Below are positions 12,040 to 24,429 of a DNA stretch of 64,000 bases, in pieces (positions within the stretch are counted from its first letter, which is position 1; the number at the start of each line of letters is the position of its first letter). The stretch spans positions 216,730-280,729 of the forward strand of contig ML769401.1 in the NCBI GenBank assembly GCA_009733575.1. Direction: 5' to 3'. The stretch is from Gymnopus androsaceus JB14 (Eukaryota > Basidiomycota > Agaricomycetes > Agaricales > Omphalotaceae). A program made the translations under genes and the position numbers. Below the pieces are notes generated by a model that was not told the origin of the DNA, searched no databases, and worked only from the letters and a program-made list of their open reading frames with translations.

Positions 12040-12260
12040 CTACTCTCTTGCAGGCTTTTGGAAACTCAGGTGTAAAGCGAGAGAGCTACTGGAGATTTTC
12101 GTATGCATTTTCCTTGAGAACAAGCTGAACAGCATGTGAATTTCTTCTCGCTGCCAAGATGAAAGGGCTTCCACTTGCAGCTGCAAGCGAGTAATTTCAG
12201 ACAGGCACCCTATCCTTGTCAAGGAGTAAAAGCATTTGTCGACCTCTGTGTAAGCAGCAG
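12040..12260 (-). pseudogene. Relic of F-box protein N-terminal coiled coil
   Basis: The minus strand encodes SEITRLQLQVEALSSWQREE, close to SSQIARLQLQIRLLSSRQRQ in the intact F-box gene at 16.5 kb. An upstream part resembles its AAASMGVTEQLF segment. There is no F-box and no start, so it is a fragment. Confidence 0.5.
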
Positions 12261-12740
12261 GGAGTCAGAGGAACAATGGGACTTGATTATAACGCGAGGA
12301 AGAGCTTAGAAGACGATGGTATGAGGAGGAGGAGAAAAAGGAGTGCTAATCTGACTGTGCTAATAGTAATCATACCATTCACTATTATTGTGTAGCAATA
12401 CTAGAAGCGCTTTCAAATCTCAAAAAATATCATTTTGAGACCATGGTACGCGTATGACAGATTGGGCGGAGACCAAAAAGTTTTGCGAGACCGCAAAAAT
12501 CACTTTTCTCATGATTTCATACAGAGAGGCTCAAGATAACAACGCGATCTTGAGTCCCCTGTACGATTTTTTCCATAAAACTTGGCGTAGGTCCGTAGGA
12601 GTCTTGGGAAAGATGTAGCTGCCTCTGACCGTGGCCCGATCGGTTATCATACGGGTACCTTATATTAATACCCTCTGATCTGTTCACCCTAGAAATTTTT
12701 CAAAAAGACAAATCATATCTAGGTCATCATGCAGGTTCAG

Positions 12741-12828
12741 TCCGACCTGCCTGGTTCGAACAGGCGACCCCAAGATCCATGAGGAAACCAATTACAGTCT
12801 TGTGCTCTTCCAACTGAGCTAAGGTCGG
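12741..12828 (-). tRNA. tRNA-Tyr (GUA) with a 15-nt intron
   Basis: Read on the minus strand. A 7-bp acceptor stem pairs CCGACCT with AGGTCGG. The D arm is GCTCAGTTGGAAGAGC. The anticodon stem pairs CAAGA with TCTTG, and the anticodon is GTA (plus-strand 12793-12795). The T arm is GCCTG-TTCGAAC-CAGGC, with discriminator A. Removing 12777-12791 leaves a 73-nt cloverleaf. An intron one base 3' of the anticodon is usual for eukaryotic tRNA-Tyr. Confidence 0.92.
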
Positions 12829-13387
12829 GATACCGAATACTGTTCTGTTTATCACTATTGTAGAGTCAGGGAGCAAGCTAAAAGTAACTTACTACTTAAC
12901 GTTTTCAGATACCGGACCAGGTGATCAGTAAGCCATCATCATGAGCCCGAATGTCTTCAGGATTACTGCACTGGTACTACTCGAATGAAGGAACTCGAAC
13001 CACCGATATACATCCGTTTCGGAGTTCTTCCCATCTTCTCATCCTCCTACAACTTAGTCTGTGGGATTGGTGGGCTTTAAGTAGTAAGTTCTGTCTATCT
13101 TCTTTCATCCCTGCTGCCTAGCTGGAGACGAACATGAGATAAAAAGTCAACAGTCACCTCCACATTCTAACCGTTGACTCCGTGCAGCATATCACTTCTC
13201 GAGACTCAAGAGCTTCCAGCAAGTAAGGCTTCGAGTCGATTGACTGTGCCGTTGAGAGACAACGAGTCGATTTTGTTAATGGGATAATGATGAACTACTA
13301 CATATGATGACACAGAATAGATGATCTGTACAAAAATGAGAGGAGTAAGGCGCGTGGAGTCGGAACGGGAGAGATCTGAGACTAATT
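12829..13387. other. Intergenic stretch, nothing recognised
   Basis: No ORF, RNA gene or repeat that I can support lies between the tRNA and the F-box gene. Confidence 0.3.
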
Positions 13388-14720
13388 TTATGACCGCCGA
13401 ATCGGAGAAGCTTGCACCCAAGCTTCCACACTTCGAGTTTCTGTATGATTAATCGTCAACATGTTGACACTTGGCCACTCATCAGCCACGGCTTGAGCAA
13501 GGGACGATTTGCGAGTCAAATCCCAATTCAACCAATTGATTGCCAACTCAATCGTGCTTGGAAATACCTGACCAGCCCATGTCAAGAATTCTCCTTGCGC
13601 AAAGTCTGTTAGAGATTGAAATTCATGGACTTGCAACGTAAGGAGATGCGGACAAGTGAATTCAAGGAACGCACATCTCCCGAGAGTAGATTTTGTAGCG
13701 AGGGTATTTTTTTGGCGTGTAAAATAAGCACCTGGAGTGCGGAACGGGTGGATATAAGGGCGAGGAGGTCCCAAAAGTCATACAGCTCATCTTCCGCGTT
13801 GATTGCAACGGACCTTTAGATTGAGCAATAGCATGAGGATGTGTAATAAAGTAACACAACTGTGAAACCGTCCCTTCGGAAAACTGGATATGTGGAAGTG
13901 GGGATTGGCATTTCGATGAGTTCGAGAATACTTTGAATTGTCCAACGAAATGGATGGTGTGTAAAGAGTGGTGACTATTTGAAAAGTCCACTAGGACTTC
14001 AATATCGGTCTGCACATCCGGGATGTCGCCCCAAAATGATAATACACCCAGAGAAGGTAACTCGAGTTTAGGCAGAATTTGGATCCATTCTTTAGTGGAC
14101 TGTGCGATAATGGAGGAGAGACCTAGAGAGGAATTTAAGAATTTGCAGAGCCAGACGTGGCTGGGAAAGAACAAGACTCTCTGGGATTGAGACGTATTCA
14201 AAGAGTGGTTGATCTGGGAGTTGAAATCAAGAGAACGGTGCTCGAAAGCTATTGTGCCATTGATTGCGAAAGACCTGCACCGAGTGCGTTGCACTTCACG
14301 AATCAGGTCTTCGAATATTTCATTAGATAATGAACCAGAATTGTAGCCCACGAAACTGAGATGGATAAAAAACAGATTGTGATGAACTCGACGCAAGGCC
14401 AGAACCAAAAGCGTCATCCCTCGATGAGTTTCCAATGCCGAGGTCGCAAATGTACAATACATATTTGTGACTTCCGACATGCTGTCGATGATCCTGATTA
14501 CTTTGCTGAGGGAAACAAAGCTTTGGGAATGTGACGCGTGCTGCTGATCCGACACATCAAGAGAGCATCCATGGATGTTGTGTAGGGTGCGACGAAGATA
14601 GTGACTTCCGGCGATTCGATTGAAAAGTTTGCACGATGAGGCAAGCGGAATTAGCGAATCGAGCTCTGCTTCTTCGCAGATAACAGAGAATAGTTCCTCG
14701 GGAAGGTCGGATAGGTTCAT
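13388..14720 (-). CDS. F-box protein
   Basis: Starts MNLSDLPEELFSVICEEAEL, followed by LASSCKLFNRI, a typical F-box (LP.EL...I, then the Leu/Ala-rich CK.F segment) in the first 35 residues. The rest is Leu-rich and probably forms irregular LRRs: WIQILPKLELPSLGVLSFWG and later LEFTCPHLLTLQVHEFQSL. The reading frame is open to about 13816. It reconnects after a probable 85-nt intron (donor after ...AIAQSK) into an exon running to the stop at 13388. F-box proteins are substrate adaptors of SCF ubiquitin ligases; the target cannot be read from sequence. The gene is about 435 codons. Its start codon is supported by the F-box lying immediately after it. Confidence 0.7.
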
Positions 14721-15026
14721 TATTCCCTAGGCATATTCAGAGTGAGTTTGCTTGGTGAAACTGAGTGACACTCACCTAGATGAGAAACAAAGAACAAAGA
14801 CAAAGGTTAGGACTTACTGTTTAGCGCGCTAGCCGCGGCTACACTCGGCAACCCAAAACGCGCTCACATGCAAATCGCGTGTTTTGCGGACGCACCATCG
14901 GACTACTACTCGCGTATGTCTAACCGTTTTCTTTTTCCTTCGGAATTTTGGGTATGTTTGTAGCATGTAGGGCTATAATTCAAAATAAACTACTAAGATT
15001 CTTGAATTCTACGGGAAATACGGCTG

Positions 15027-16739
15027 CTAATCCAACACTCCGTTCACAATGAGTCTAAACCCAGCCTCCTCCTCCAGAAGGCGAAGGGGTTTGTATATAT
15101 CTGCAACTTCTTCCAGCGATGCGGCCGTACGATTCCAAGATTTTAACACCAGTGACCGCAAGGGGTCTATTCCCATCCTTCGTGCGTCTGCATGAGGCAG
15201 ACATCGTGATTCAATCATATCCACAAAGCCCGCATCGTCTAAAGACATTCCCGAGATAACTCAAGGACAGATGACGCAGTTTCGGTAGAAGGGGAGTAGA
15301 AGATGGCCGGAGGGTGCTCGAGGTGAAGCTATGAAGACTTTGAATGAGAGCCGGGGTTATGGTTTTGGAGGAGTCCGTTTCGAGATTACCAGGATCCTCG
15401 ACATTGAGTGATGTCAAAAACGGTAGATGTTTAAACATGCAGACGAGGTCAGCATCAGACGGCTGCAGACCTCGAATCGAAAGGTTGGTCAAGGGACACG
15501 AAGACCGGATTAGGGATAATTCAATGGTATGAGCGGGCCAAGGTGAGGCTTCTCCCATCGGGTCCTCATCTACCGCTCTTTCCAATGTCAAGGAAGTCAA
15601 AGAAGGGCAAATAAATGATGAAAGGACAACATCCAGCAACCTTTTTTCCTCCGGTGAATTGGAGAGTATCACCGACAACAATTTAAGAGTGGTGAATGGC
15701 CTTGGAGCTGTAGCAGCTTTTGGGAAGCCCTGTTGCTGCCAGATGTCGGGGTGAAGTTGAAGTGACGTGAGATTGGGACAAAAATCCAAGATCTTGTTCG
15801 ACCCTCCCTCTACATGCAACATCAAGAGACGTGAGCTGTTGCCACGGAAAACTTGAGCCCGGCTCAAGCAGATGCCTGTAGATCAGTACACATCCCAAGG
15901 TACCTGAGTTTGGGAGCTTGTCCAAAGAATTCCAAATCTATTATATCAATAGAATCAAATTCAACCTTATCCAGTATGGGAAAGCCATGAACTTGGGCAG
16001 GTATGGAGAAAAGCTCGCGAGAAATGGGACAGACGGCAATAACCTTCAAGTGTTGCCATCGATGAATATGCTGCCCAAGGAGTGACAAGGCTGGATGGCG
16101 CGTCGATTCGTCGGGATCAAAGTCTCCCACTGCATAAATTTTCAGCCTAAGCAAAGAGGCGGCAGAACGTTCGATGTAAAGCTTGACAGTGGAAATGAAC
16201 CCTTGTGACGCTGCCAATGACTCTTCCGAAATGTCCTCAACTCCCAAGATCAGTGAGATCCTGGACCAAAGAGCAGAGTACGACAGGGAAAGTTGTCGCC
16301 ATCGAGAACATACACTGCTAATGACCAAGGCAGGCATATCCGTTGATCCATCCTCACCATTTGGCCACTTAAATCTGTCATGATTCAAGTCTGGACGTTC
16401 CTGCATCCGATTATCTTTACAGAGATGGTCAAAGATGGATACGAGAACCTCGTTGGGAAGTTTTCGGATAGGAGACGTCAGGGATTGCAGTTTCAATTCG
16501 TATTCCTTCAACTGTCGCTGCCGAGATGAAAGAAGTCGAATTTGCAGCTGCAGCCGAGCGATTTGGGAGGAATAATCCTGGTAGTCTTTATCCAGGAGGA
16601 AAAGTTGTTCGGTCACGCCCATGGAAGCAGCTGCACCATAGTCGGAGCGCAATCTATCGTTCACAGAGTCCGTGTCCACATTAAGACGTGGGGTGAAGTT
16701 GGTGAAGCCGCATGTGGCGCATCTCGAGCTGGACGCCAT
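15027..16739 (-). CDS. F-box/LRR protein (agaricomycete type)
   Basis: Starts MASSSRCATCGFTNFTPRLN. A coiled coil follows at about residues 50-85 (SSQIARLQLQIRLLSSRQRQ), then the F-box IRKLPNEVLVSIFDHLC with SVCSRWRQLSLSYSALWSRI. This order is typical of expanded agaricomycete F-box families. After a short intron near 15870-15900 the C-terminal LRR-like part runs FCPNLTSLQLHPDIW ... LPKLRHLSLSYLG, ending SLEEVADIYKPLRLLEEEAG before the stop at 15027. Near 15245 the frame must move one base between ...SYLGN and SLDDAGFVDMIESRC, and no intron fits, so an indel or decay is likely. Relics of this gene lie at 4990, 8440, 12040 and 20230, and related pseudogenes at 23440 and 33166. It is a source of the fragments in the 7TM units. 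Confidence 0.75.
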
Positions 16740-17391
16740 TTTACGCGTGCTAACAAGACGATGAAATCTAGGAAAATACTCACTGTAAGCTGCTACATAG
16801 GAAGAATATCGGTATGAGATGCACAGACCAAATTTTAAGCCTGGAACAACGGTTGGTTCAATGTTGAAGATTTATACTATGCTAGTGTTTTCGACTTTCA
16901 GATCGCAAAGTGTCTGCGGAAATGGGAATAGAACTGACAGGCTATTATGCTAGTCGAACTTTCGGTCGAACTGAAGTGTGGAAGAAAGGAAGCGCAAGTC
17001 ACGAGGTAGCGCTTTTTCGCGTTCACGATATCTTTCCACAACAACGATATTAGTAGCGGCTTATAATTAGCTCTTCCTTACTAGCAAAAACTAGCTTGGA
17101 ATGGACTACAGAAATGCCAGCGTAAGGACGCGGCAGTATAATAGTGTGCGTTTCCCCAAACATCGTTCTCATGCTTTAGAGTTCTATGTGATTTCAAAGT
17201 AGAAAGAATACAACAAAAAGATATACAAATGCGCCTAGAGAATCTTCTTCAAGTTCAAGTATTAACAATCTCACAATCTTTTCTCCTCCCCAACCGTCAT
17301 TATTCCCATTCCAGTGCTCATACCCGACTTGGTAGAGGTCATGCTAGTGCGACTCATAACCGACTGAGTCCTCAGTAATCCAACGCGGTCA
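16740..17391. other. Intergenic stretch
   Basis: Holds the putative promoter of the F-box gene. In the part next to the downstream gene there is an open frame on the minus strand (17271-17391), possibly a continuation of that gene if its stop at 17392 results from an indel. Nothing else is recognised. Confidence 0.3.
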
Positions 17392-18046
17392 TCATCGATT
17401 GCCCTTCTCCGAGTCTTTCGCGTTCTTTTGCTGCTTTGACACGGTAACAGATCGACGAAGATTATGCACGACTCCCTGCATCTTCGGCATTGTCGACCTT
17501 CGAGCAGCGTCGATGAATCTTGCTCTGGGGAGAGGTAGACATGGACTTTGATCGTGATAGGTTTTCTGAGGACGAGACGAAGAGGACGTAGGTGATGTAG
17601 AGGAGGCAGAGGTAATCGCCCATTCAGGTAAAAATTCATGGAACGAGGTAACGGGGCTGTCGGAAAGCTTAAGTCGGGGCCGCTGACGTTCTGTTCAGTC
17701 AAAAAAATGTTAGCATCGGAATGTGGCACGCGACCTGCACACACAAACTCACCGCCATCATCATCATCATCATACCTCCAAGACTCTACATTCTTACCAT
17801 TCGGCGAAACTGGCATCAATTTGCCATATGATTCTCCTGGCTTAGAGAGCCACAAAGCACCTTCGCGATCTCGAAATGTGTATCGCGCAGTGTCTGCGTC
17901 ATATGCAATGCGTTTGAAGCCTTCGGGGAGACGACAGGCATCCTGTTTGGTGTAGTGGGAGTAGCGAGAAGGACAAGGAAGTAAGTAAGCATAACCCCTA
18001 CTGCTCCTTGACGACGCACCTCTTCATATTGTGTCCAGCGACTCAT
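17392..18046 (-). CDS. Conserved fungal protein of unknown function
   Basis: Exon 1 encodes MSRWTQYEE. A 79-nt intron leads to DACRLPEGFKRIAYDADTAR and YTFRDREGALWLSKPGESYG, then a variable region with an Asp run (DDDDD). At least one more intron follows (donor GTGAGT near 17755). The C-terminal end reads RRSTMPKMQGVVHNLRRSVT, then a Lys-rich end. The N-terminal RLPEG.KRI.YDADT..Y.FRD block together with the C-terminal KMQGVVHNLRRS block is, from memory, a combination widespread in fungi. I cannot assign a biochemical role. The middle is low-complexity and its frame is uncertain. Confidence 0.6.
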
Positions 18047-20225
18047 AATGCTAATTTCTGTACTGTCTGGCGAAAGTTCAAAAGTATTCTTTCACAGCAC
18101 GGTCCTCAAAGAGTACAGAGAGTAGAAGTAAAGTGTTGCAGTACCGAGGGGAGGGGCGTGGTGCGGAGCAGTTGAGATGGGTGAAATCATCCCAATATAT
18201 AGTCCCACCAAAAGCCCATCAATTGTTTACAGTATTTATGTAAGTGAAAGTGGCTATCCGTTATCGGGCATCATCTGGGTATCTTGGGCCGATAGCACTT
18301 CGAGCTCCGTCCCAGCCATTCTGCAGGCCGAGAGTCCAAGCACAGTATACCGTCAGCTTGAGCTGAGATAGAGTGCAGGTCGTCCAAGAGCGATTGGAAC
18401 CAAGACTAACCATTGCAGCTCAGGGTAGATACAATGCATAACCTGAAAGTCATACGTACGGTCGCGATGTAGAATTATACAACGTCTGCCGCTGCGGAGA
18501 CTGTGCAAAAGGATACATTGTAAGCTGGAAACGAAGCTAGATGCAACGCGGTGTTCATCGTTACAGTAAAAGGAAAGATTTCGAATCACGAATCATGTTT
18601 AGAGCTGAATTCGTTGTTACCTAGGAGCTACCGCCTAATACTACCGTCGTTCAGTCGTCACACGACCTTTGACTTTCCCCGCATGTAGGAACAGGTTGTA
18701 TTATCTGTATTCACCTATGTAAGTACCCTATACGAAAAAGAAAAAACACGTTTGGAACGTAACTTACCAACGGCGGAACCCGTCATACCGAAAGTTCCTC
18801 CTCCTAGCGTCAACTGCCCGATGAGCCTTGATCGGGACCATCAGACAGACCATACATCCAGATGATGTTAAGCTGTTGAACATTGAAGAAAGATTGGACG
18901 AATCTGGGCCGAACGAAACGATACTATAGACGATGCCTTCGAAGCCGCGTTGCAACTTCAACAGGTATCAGTTGACAGTATAGAATATCCCGCCTTCGTC
19001 ATGATTCTTGACAAGAACTGGCGGGAAGGGCGATTGTAGCCGCCCGCAGATGGTGGTGATGATGATGATGACTGGCTTGAAAGATAATATATATAATATC
19101 TTCTAACAAACACCGAAATGCTTCGGTTTCATCGATAGTAGTTGTTGCAACACTGCCAACTGATTCATTCGAGTCATCTTGTCTATCTTGGATGAAGCGA
19201 GAAATCTCTGCAAAGTAGGTAGATCGCTCAGGATCCCTGAAAACAGTGTCAGACAGTTCCTGTGGCTAAGTACAAATGCCAGTTACTCACCGCCGTCAGG
19301 CCAATCTAAAAGCTGATGATTATCATATAGAGATTGGAGTTGCGCTAGGATCCGGATATTTAAAAAAATCAATGGCCAGTCAACAGCATGGAGTTTCGGT
19401 GGAGTTTCGGTGTAGTCGAGAATTCATGAAATAAAACGTGAACACCGGCGAAAGACGTCGTTGGAAAGAAGCAAGGAGGGCGCTTGCTAAAGCGTCAATT
19501 CTATGAGCGCTTATCATTCACTGTTTCTCATCTTGCGCTTGTCACTTATGCGTCGCTTCATTTTCGCATCGATGGCAATATCTGTCAGCTATCGGCTCCA
19601 TTCAATCTTCACCGTTATTCAGCTTCCCCTCCAGTTTGGACATGATAACAGATCGTTGTGAAATCTCTTAGGAAAACCCAAGTCAGGTCCAGGCTTCATG
19701 TTGTGATAGAACGTTTTTACCAATCTCACTTCGCTTCAATTTCGCGTACATATACGTGCTCAACCGAATTATTGATCCTCCAGTAGTGTTTGGCGCCGAG
19801 TCTCAAATCTTTGTCTTTGTCCTTGTTCATGAAAGATCAACGATGGACTCGGACACTGTGTCATCGTCGTTAATATGTTCTGTCTTGAATTCTTTAACGT
19901 TCGACAAGGTCTCTTCTCGCACCTATTCGTTGTATGACCTAGAATGTTTCCTGATAAGCACAATCCTCATGCGAATTTGACAAGCCTTTCGCTTCGAGGC
20001 CTGTAGCTAACTGGTGATGACCTTGTCGACGTTGTCAAGCTACTACTTCTTGACAACAATAACTAGAACTTCGAAACCTGACCTCCTCTGAAGCTCTAAC
20101 TTCGGCTCTTAATCAAACCCTTCATAGCTCCGTGCCAAGCACTCTTTATCCACCTTTTACTCTCCTTCTACCACAAAACTGCGTTATCTCACCTTGTATT
20201 ATGCGGGCAAAGCTTTTGATGTGCC
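18047..20225. other. Gene-poor stretch, nothing recognised
   Basis: Only short open frames without family resemblance occur (for example 18764-18961 minus and 19756-19980 plus). Small simple repeats such as 'gatgatgatgatgac' near 19055 and an AT-rich patch near 19085 are visible. I see no gene I can support. Confidence 0.35.
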
Positions 20226-20229
20226 GTAG

Positions 20230-20345
20230 TTTGTCGAAATGATTGAATCCCGGTGCTTGTCCAATAATCCTATGCAGATGCACAGAGGATCGGGTTAGAC
20301 CCATTGCGATATGGATCAAACAGGTGCTTCCTTCGACTCAGAAGA
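20230..20345 (+). pseudogene. Inverted relic of F-box protein C-terminus
   Basis: The reverse complement of this stretch matches the pieces at 8470-8620 and 15110-15240: 'tgagtcgaaggaagcacctg', 'caatgggtct', 'gatcctctgtgcatctgcat'. It lies behind the 7TM relic just as in units B and C, so this is an inverted, truncated copy of the whole unit. Confidence 0.5.
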
Positions 20346-20522
20346 CTCGGATGTTGGAAGATACATGGTTTAGTTAGGGGATCCCGTACTTAGGGGAATG
20401 GGATCTTGATTCGGTTCATGTCGGTAGTTGGTCTTTCTTTACTAGTTGTGGATGTATAAGTAGGGCTCTTATGTGTTCGTTTATTAATACAATTGTAATG
20501 TGCAAGTAGTTATACAAAAGAT

Positions 20523-20905
20523 ACGATTGGATTGAAACCTGATAAATCATCTGTTGGATCTCGACTTCTCGAGGCTTATAGGTAGCCCATGTGGTAAGAC
20601 ACGCCTTCCCAGAGCAACAAAACTTCCATTAATATTGAGATCATCATCGTCAGAACGGCCCCTGAAGCTTTTTGAGAGATTGACCTTCATGGGATTGGAC
20701 TAGCACTCACAGCCATCACCCTGCCGCCTGCGATATCGAGTCCACACTCTCGCTATAGTGGAAACTTGTGCAATTGTATAGAACGTGAAGCAAAACACTG
20801 GCGAAGCAAAGAAACTTTGTGTGAAAACCGCGATACGAGTGACAATCTAAGTATGTAGAACCTCACCCCGATTTGTAGTTGAACTGAGCAATATCGTGAC
20901 TGCTA
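20523..20905 (-). pseudogene. Internally deleted 7TM relic (exons 1-3 and start of exon 4)
   Basis: On the minus strand the order is an exon 1 without ATG ('ctcagttcaactacaaatcg'), intron 1, and exon 2 with the TM1 region and a damaged RLWWDDG motif ('gcggcagggtgatggct' in place of 'cgtctatggtgggatgatgg'). Exon 3 ('ggccgttctgacgatgatg') and the first bases of exon 4 follow, stopping at about 20523. Sequence then matches the 3' flank of other units (20350-20520), so exons 4-9 were lost by one internal deletion. Confidence 0.75.
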
Positions 20906-21960
20906 GGAAGCGGAATACCAAGATCTAGAGCATTCCGAGTTGAGGGCTTCGTGCTTTAGCACAGCCTTTAAGTATCGCGCTGGTATCGTGTTAGTGTATG
21001 GGACTTACCTCATGACGTCTTATGTGCTTGAATCGTGAATCTAGTGCCAAATGCGTTGCAGCCTTGCAGGGCAGGGGAGGTGGCATTCTTCCTGAATTGT
21101 GGAAGTTGCTACGGTTTTCATAATTATTACAAAAAGTTCGGGACATAGTGTATGACACTCACCTCCCGTTATGGAGACAAAGATCCAGCAGAGATCTTAC
21201 GCTGCACCCGCCGTTGACAAGTTTTCGGTCTTGATCCATATATTAAAGCGAGGCTGTACGTTGAGTGGGACTATAGAAGTCGCTTGCTACCTACATTCAG
21301 CAGGATAAGATAGCGTTTCCTGAACAACCAATCTAACCTTCCACTGTATTATACTACATATGTCTAATTGACAGCTTTGGAACAGACACACCTTCTACAG
21401 GGGGTCGAGCGACGTACGCCTTGTACATTGCGTCAGTTATTAATCTCAAGAGGCGAACAAGGACCTTTTGCAACTTCATTGATTTCGCAGACTCTCCTAA
21501 AACCCCACCACTAGAGTAGCGACGGGACTTGAGGTATTGAATCAGGCCGTAGAATGGTACATATACGAATAACCATTAAATTCGAGCGCCAACGAGCGTC
21601 CTGTGAGTTGGAAAACTTCAAAATCCACTATTGCCATTTTGATATCGCCAATCCAGCGAAAGGCCTTGGAGCGAAAGGTCTTGAAGGAAACTTGGAGTCG
21701 GTGTAGTTCTATTCATAGGTAGATAGATCCTGGCAACTCTTGACATTATGGGGTCGAAGTACACTTGAGCAAGACATTAGTGTTATCGGGATGGTCACCA
21801 TATATTCCAGTGGCTATGGTTTATCCTGAGCAAGCGCTACCATTTGTTCAACCTGCAAGTACAATCAAATCGCTGAATTATCTTTGTGCCTAGTCTAGAG
21901 TACCTATCGTAATAACCTCCTTCGAACACGTTGCAGTCTTCGACTGCATACGAGTAGGTG
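20906..21960 (-). repeat. Inverted 5' block of the 7TM relic
   Basis: Contains the landmarks of the unit 5' block in inverted order: 'cttacctcatgacgtc' (the spliced-leader-like donor), 'gggggtcgagcgacg', 'gacttgaggtattgaatcag' and 'ttgacattatggggtcg' near 21745. No gene is seen. Confidence 0.5.
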
Positions 21961-23435
21961 CGACTTTCGTTAATTCTAACGCTCAATGAATATCATTGAC
22001 TAGAGAATTTAAATCGACTGAACTCTATATGGATTGAGTCATGACTGCAAGTATCAGCCTTTAGTCTTAGTGATGATTCATAACGATAGCGGATGAAGAG
22101 CTCACTGGCATTACAAATTATCGCCTCAGCGCGGTCCACTCTAACGAATTTCAGAGCGATCATGACATCGGCCAAACTCCGATGGTCAAGGTTCATCGAA
22201 ATAGTAATACACTAATATAGAAAATCTTCAAGGCCTAATATTGAGCGTTGACAGCTATAGCCTATTTCGGACATTGGAAGATCTTGACGATATCGGCATC
22301 TGGTCGAATTCGCTCCAAAATGGAATTATGTATTGGTTGGAATCGCATCGCGAGAAAGACTGTCGGTGAGTTTTACTTCTCGTGACTGTACGACGTGACT
22401 TCTGTGACTTACGCGACACCTGACTTCTTTATAACCATCATCCCGACCTTGCAGCATTACTATACGACCTCAAATTTACAATTTGTTCAGAACTGGATTG
22501 TTCAGGTGAGTTTGTTATCACGACAATAGTTGCAATTGCACTGGGAACGGACAAGAATTCTAGGACACGTACACCCTCATTATCGGAGAATGTACGCGTT
22601 CAGTGATGGGCATTGGGCTTGATTTAATGGATAATATAAGCGTATAGAAGAGCTGATATATAAAATCAGAATAAGGAAAGATGAATAAAAAAGCCAGACG
22701 CACCCTTTCTTTTGAGTTCAGTCCGTAACGCTAAGCGATCCACTGCTCCATCTTCGACCATATCCTTTTGCGAGCCTAGTTGCCTGTCATGAATGGAAGA
22801 GGACATTAAAAGCCTTTCGACTCGAGCTGCAAACTTATAATGAGCAAACCTCAATCCTCCTAAGGATAGAGATCATTGCAAAAATATAACTTCGAAGCTC
22901 ACCATTTAGTCCTTCGTTTCATAAATAACTCCTAAACGCGAATGAAGTTTCCAAAAAGCGCGAAAGCTTGAATATTAGTCACGTATGAACCACATATGTG
23001 ATGTCTCGAAGGACTTATTTGGCGGAATAAACGTAGAGATGAAGGCTTGGAGTCACGCATCGGCACTTTGAAACGCCCTCGTGACTTCTCTAGACTCGAG
23101 CCAGTCGCCGTAAGTAGTGGATGCAGCGACGTTTGATGATGAGTCGATCAAAGTGCCGCAAACGCGGTTCCAGCCCGAACTTCGATCGTCTTTCATCGAA
23201 CGTCACCGGCCGACACAGCCGCTGGTTCGAGTCTATGACTCTCTCCCCAACTACAGCAACAACCAGGCTACGACCCTGCTACGACCTGGTCAGTTTATCT
23301 ATGCCTTGGCTAGCGGTTTAAACCAATTAATCTGTGGAATGTCTCTAATAATAGTCGCTGACCCGAGTCCCACTTTGTCCGTTCATTTTCCTAGCAGTTT
23401 ACCCCAAACATTGCTTTTTTGCAGCCCTTTCAACG
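21961..23435. other. Stretch without a supported gene
   Basis: Near 22310-22640 a spliced open frame is possible on the plus strand: '...GIASRERLS|gtgagt', then '...cttgcag|HYYTTS' and 'NWIVQ|gtgagt'. It has no family resemblance. The start of the long frame opening at 23117 is low-complexity and is not shared with the F-box pseudogene further along. Confidence 0.25.
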
Positions 23436-23439
23436 TCGT

Positions 23440-24429
23440 AAATGGCTCAGGAACGAATGCATATGCGCTCAGCAATTGCGCGTCTCAACTGATCAACATT
23501 ATGACAGATTGCGTTCGATTATGTGCTGCAGCTTCTGCAGATAGAGGATGCTTTCGGTTCTTGAAAAGGATTACATTCATCCGGAATTTCTCGCTTGCAG
23601 CTGCGAATTCGATTTCTTTCATCTCAGTAGCTGCAGTTAAAGGAATACGAATCGAAGCTTCGATCTCTCGTGTTTTCCATTCGGAGACTTCATAACGAGG
23701 TCCTTGTATCTATCTTTGAACACGTCTGCCTAGATAATTAGGATACAAGAATTTCTAAAGTTCCCTTACACTTCTCTTCCATCACCGAAAAAAGATATTA
23801 GTCTAACAGTTATGCCCGCTTTGGTACTTAGCGGCATTCGTTCTCGTTGGCGCCAACTTACCCTCTCGTACTCCGCGCTTTGGTCGCGTATATCGCTGAT
23901 CTCAACCGCAGTTTTGGAGCCGTCAAAGGAAGCTTTAGGGTTCGTCGCTACTGTAAAGCTTTACATTGAACGGTCGGACACCTCTTCGCTTAGGCTAAGA
24001 GTTGACATCGGGGAGAATTCGTACATGGAGAATCGGCGTCAAATCCTGCGTTGTCACTCATTGGACTTCATGCATCTCGTTGGCAGAACGGTAAACCTCA
24101 CCTTTGTTGGTTATAACCACTTTTCTCATGATATTTTCTCCATACCTGCCAATATTCAATAGTTTCCTATGCTGGAAGAGCTTGAATTTGATAGTGCCGA
24201 GAGACCATCATTAGAGGTCTTTAGGGAAGCGCCAAAGCCCAGGTCTCTTGTACTGGCGCAAGTAGGATCCACATTTGTCTTGAGATTTCCATGGCACCAA
24301 ATCACATCTCTTGTTATTGGTTGTGACATCTATCTTGATGAGATTGTGGACTTTTGTACACTTATATTAGACACCAGCATTGAGGAAACATTCCATGTGT
24401 ACATGGGTAAAATACAGCTTCATTTGTAA
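23440..24429 (+). pseudogene. F-box/LRR pseudogene
   Basis: The translated plus strand follows the F-box gene at 15.0-16.7 kb domain by domain: DRLRS.., the coiled-coil part (LQLKEYESKLRSL), a changed box IRRLHNEVLVSIFEHVC, then MPALVLSGIRSRWRQLTLSY, SALWSRISLISTAV, VATVKLYIERSDTSSLRLRV, HDIFSIPANIQ and MLEELEFDSAERPSLEVFRE. Frame changes separate the N-terminal parts, and a TAG near 24160 follows SIPANIQ. The C-terminal LRR part is missing. It is a dead paralog on the opposite strand to the intact gene. Confidence 0.75.

Noticed and set aside
23117..23695. 192-codon plus-strand frame as a gene
   Set aside because: Its second half overlaps F-box pseudogene sequence that reads in another frame; the first half has no resemblance to any family.
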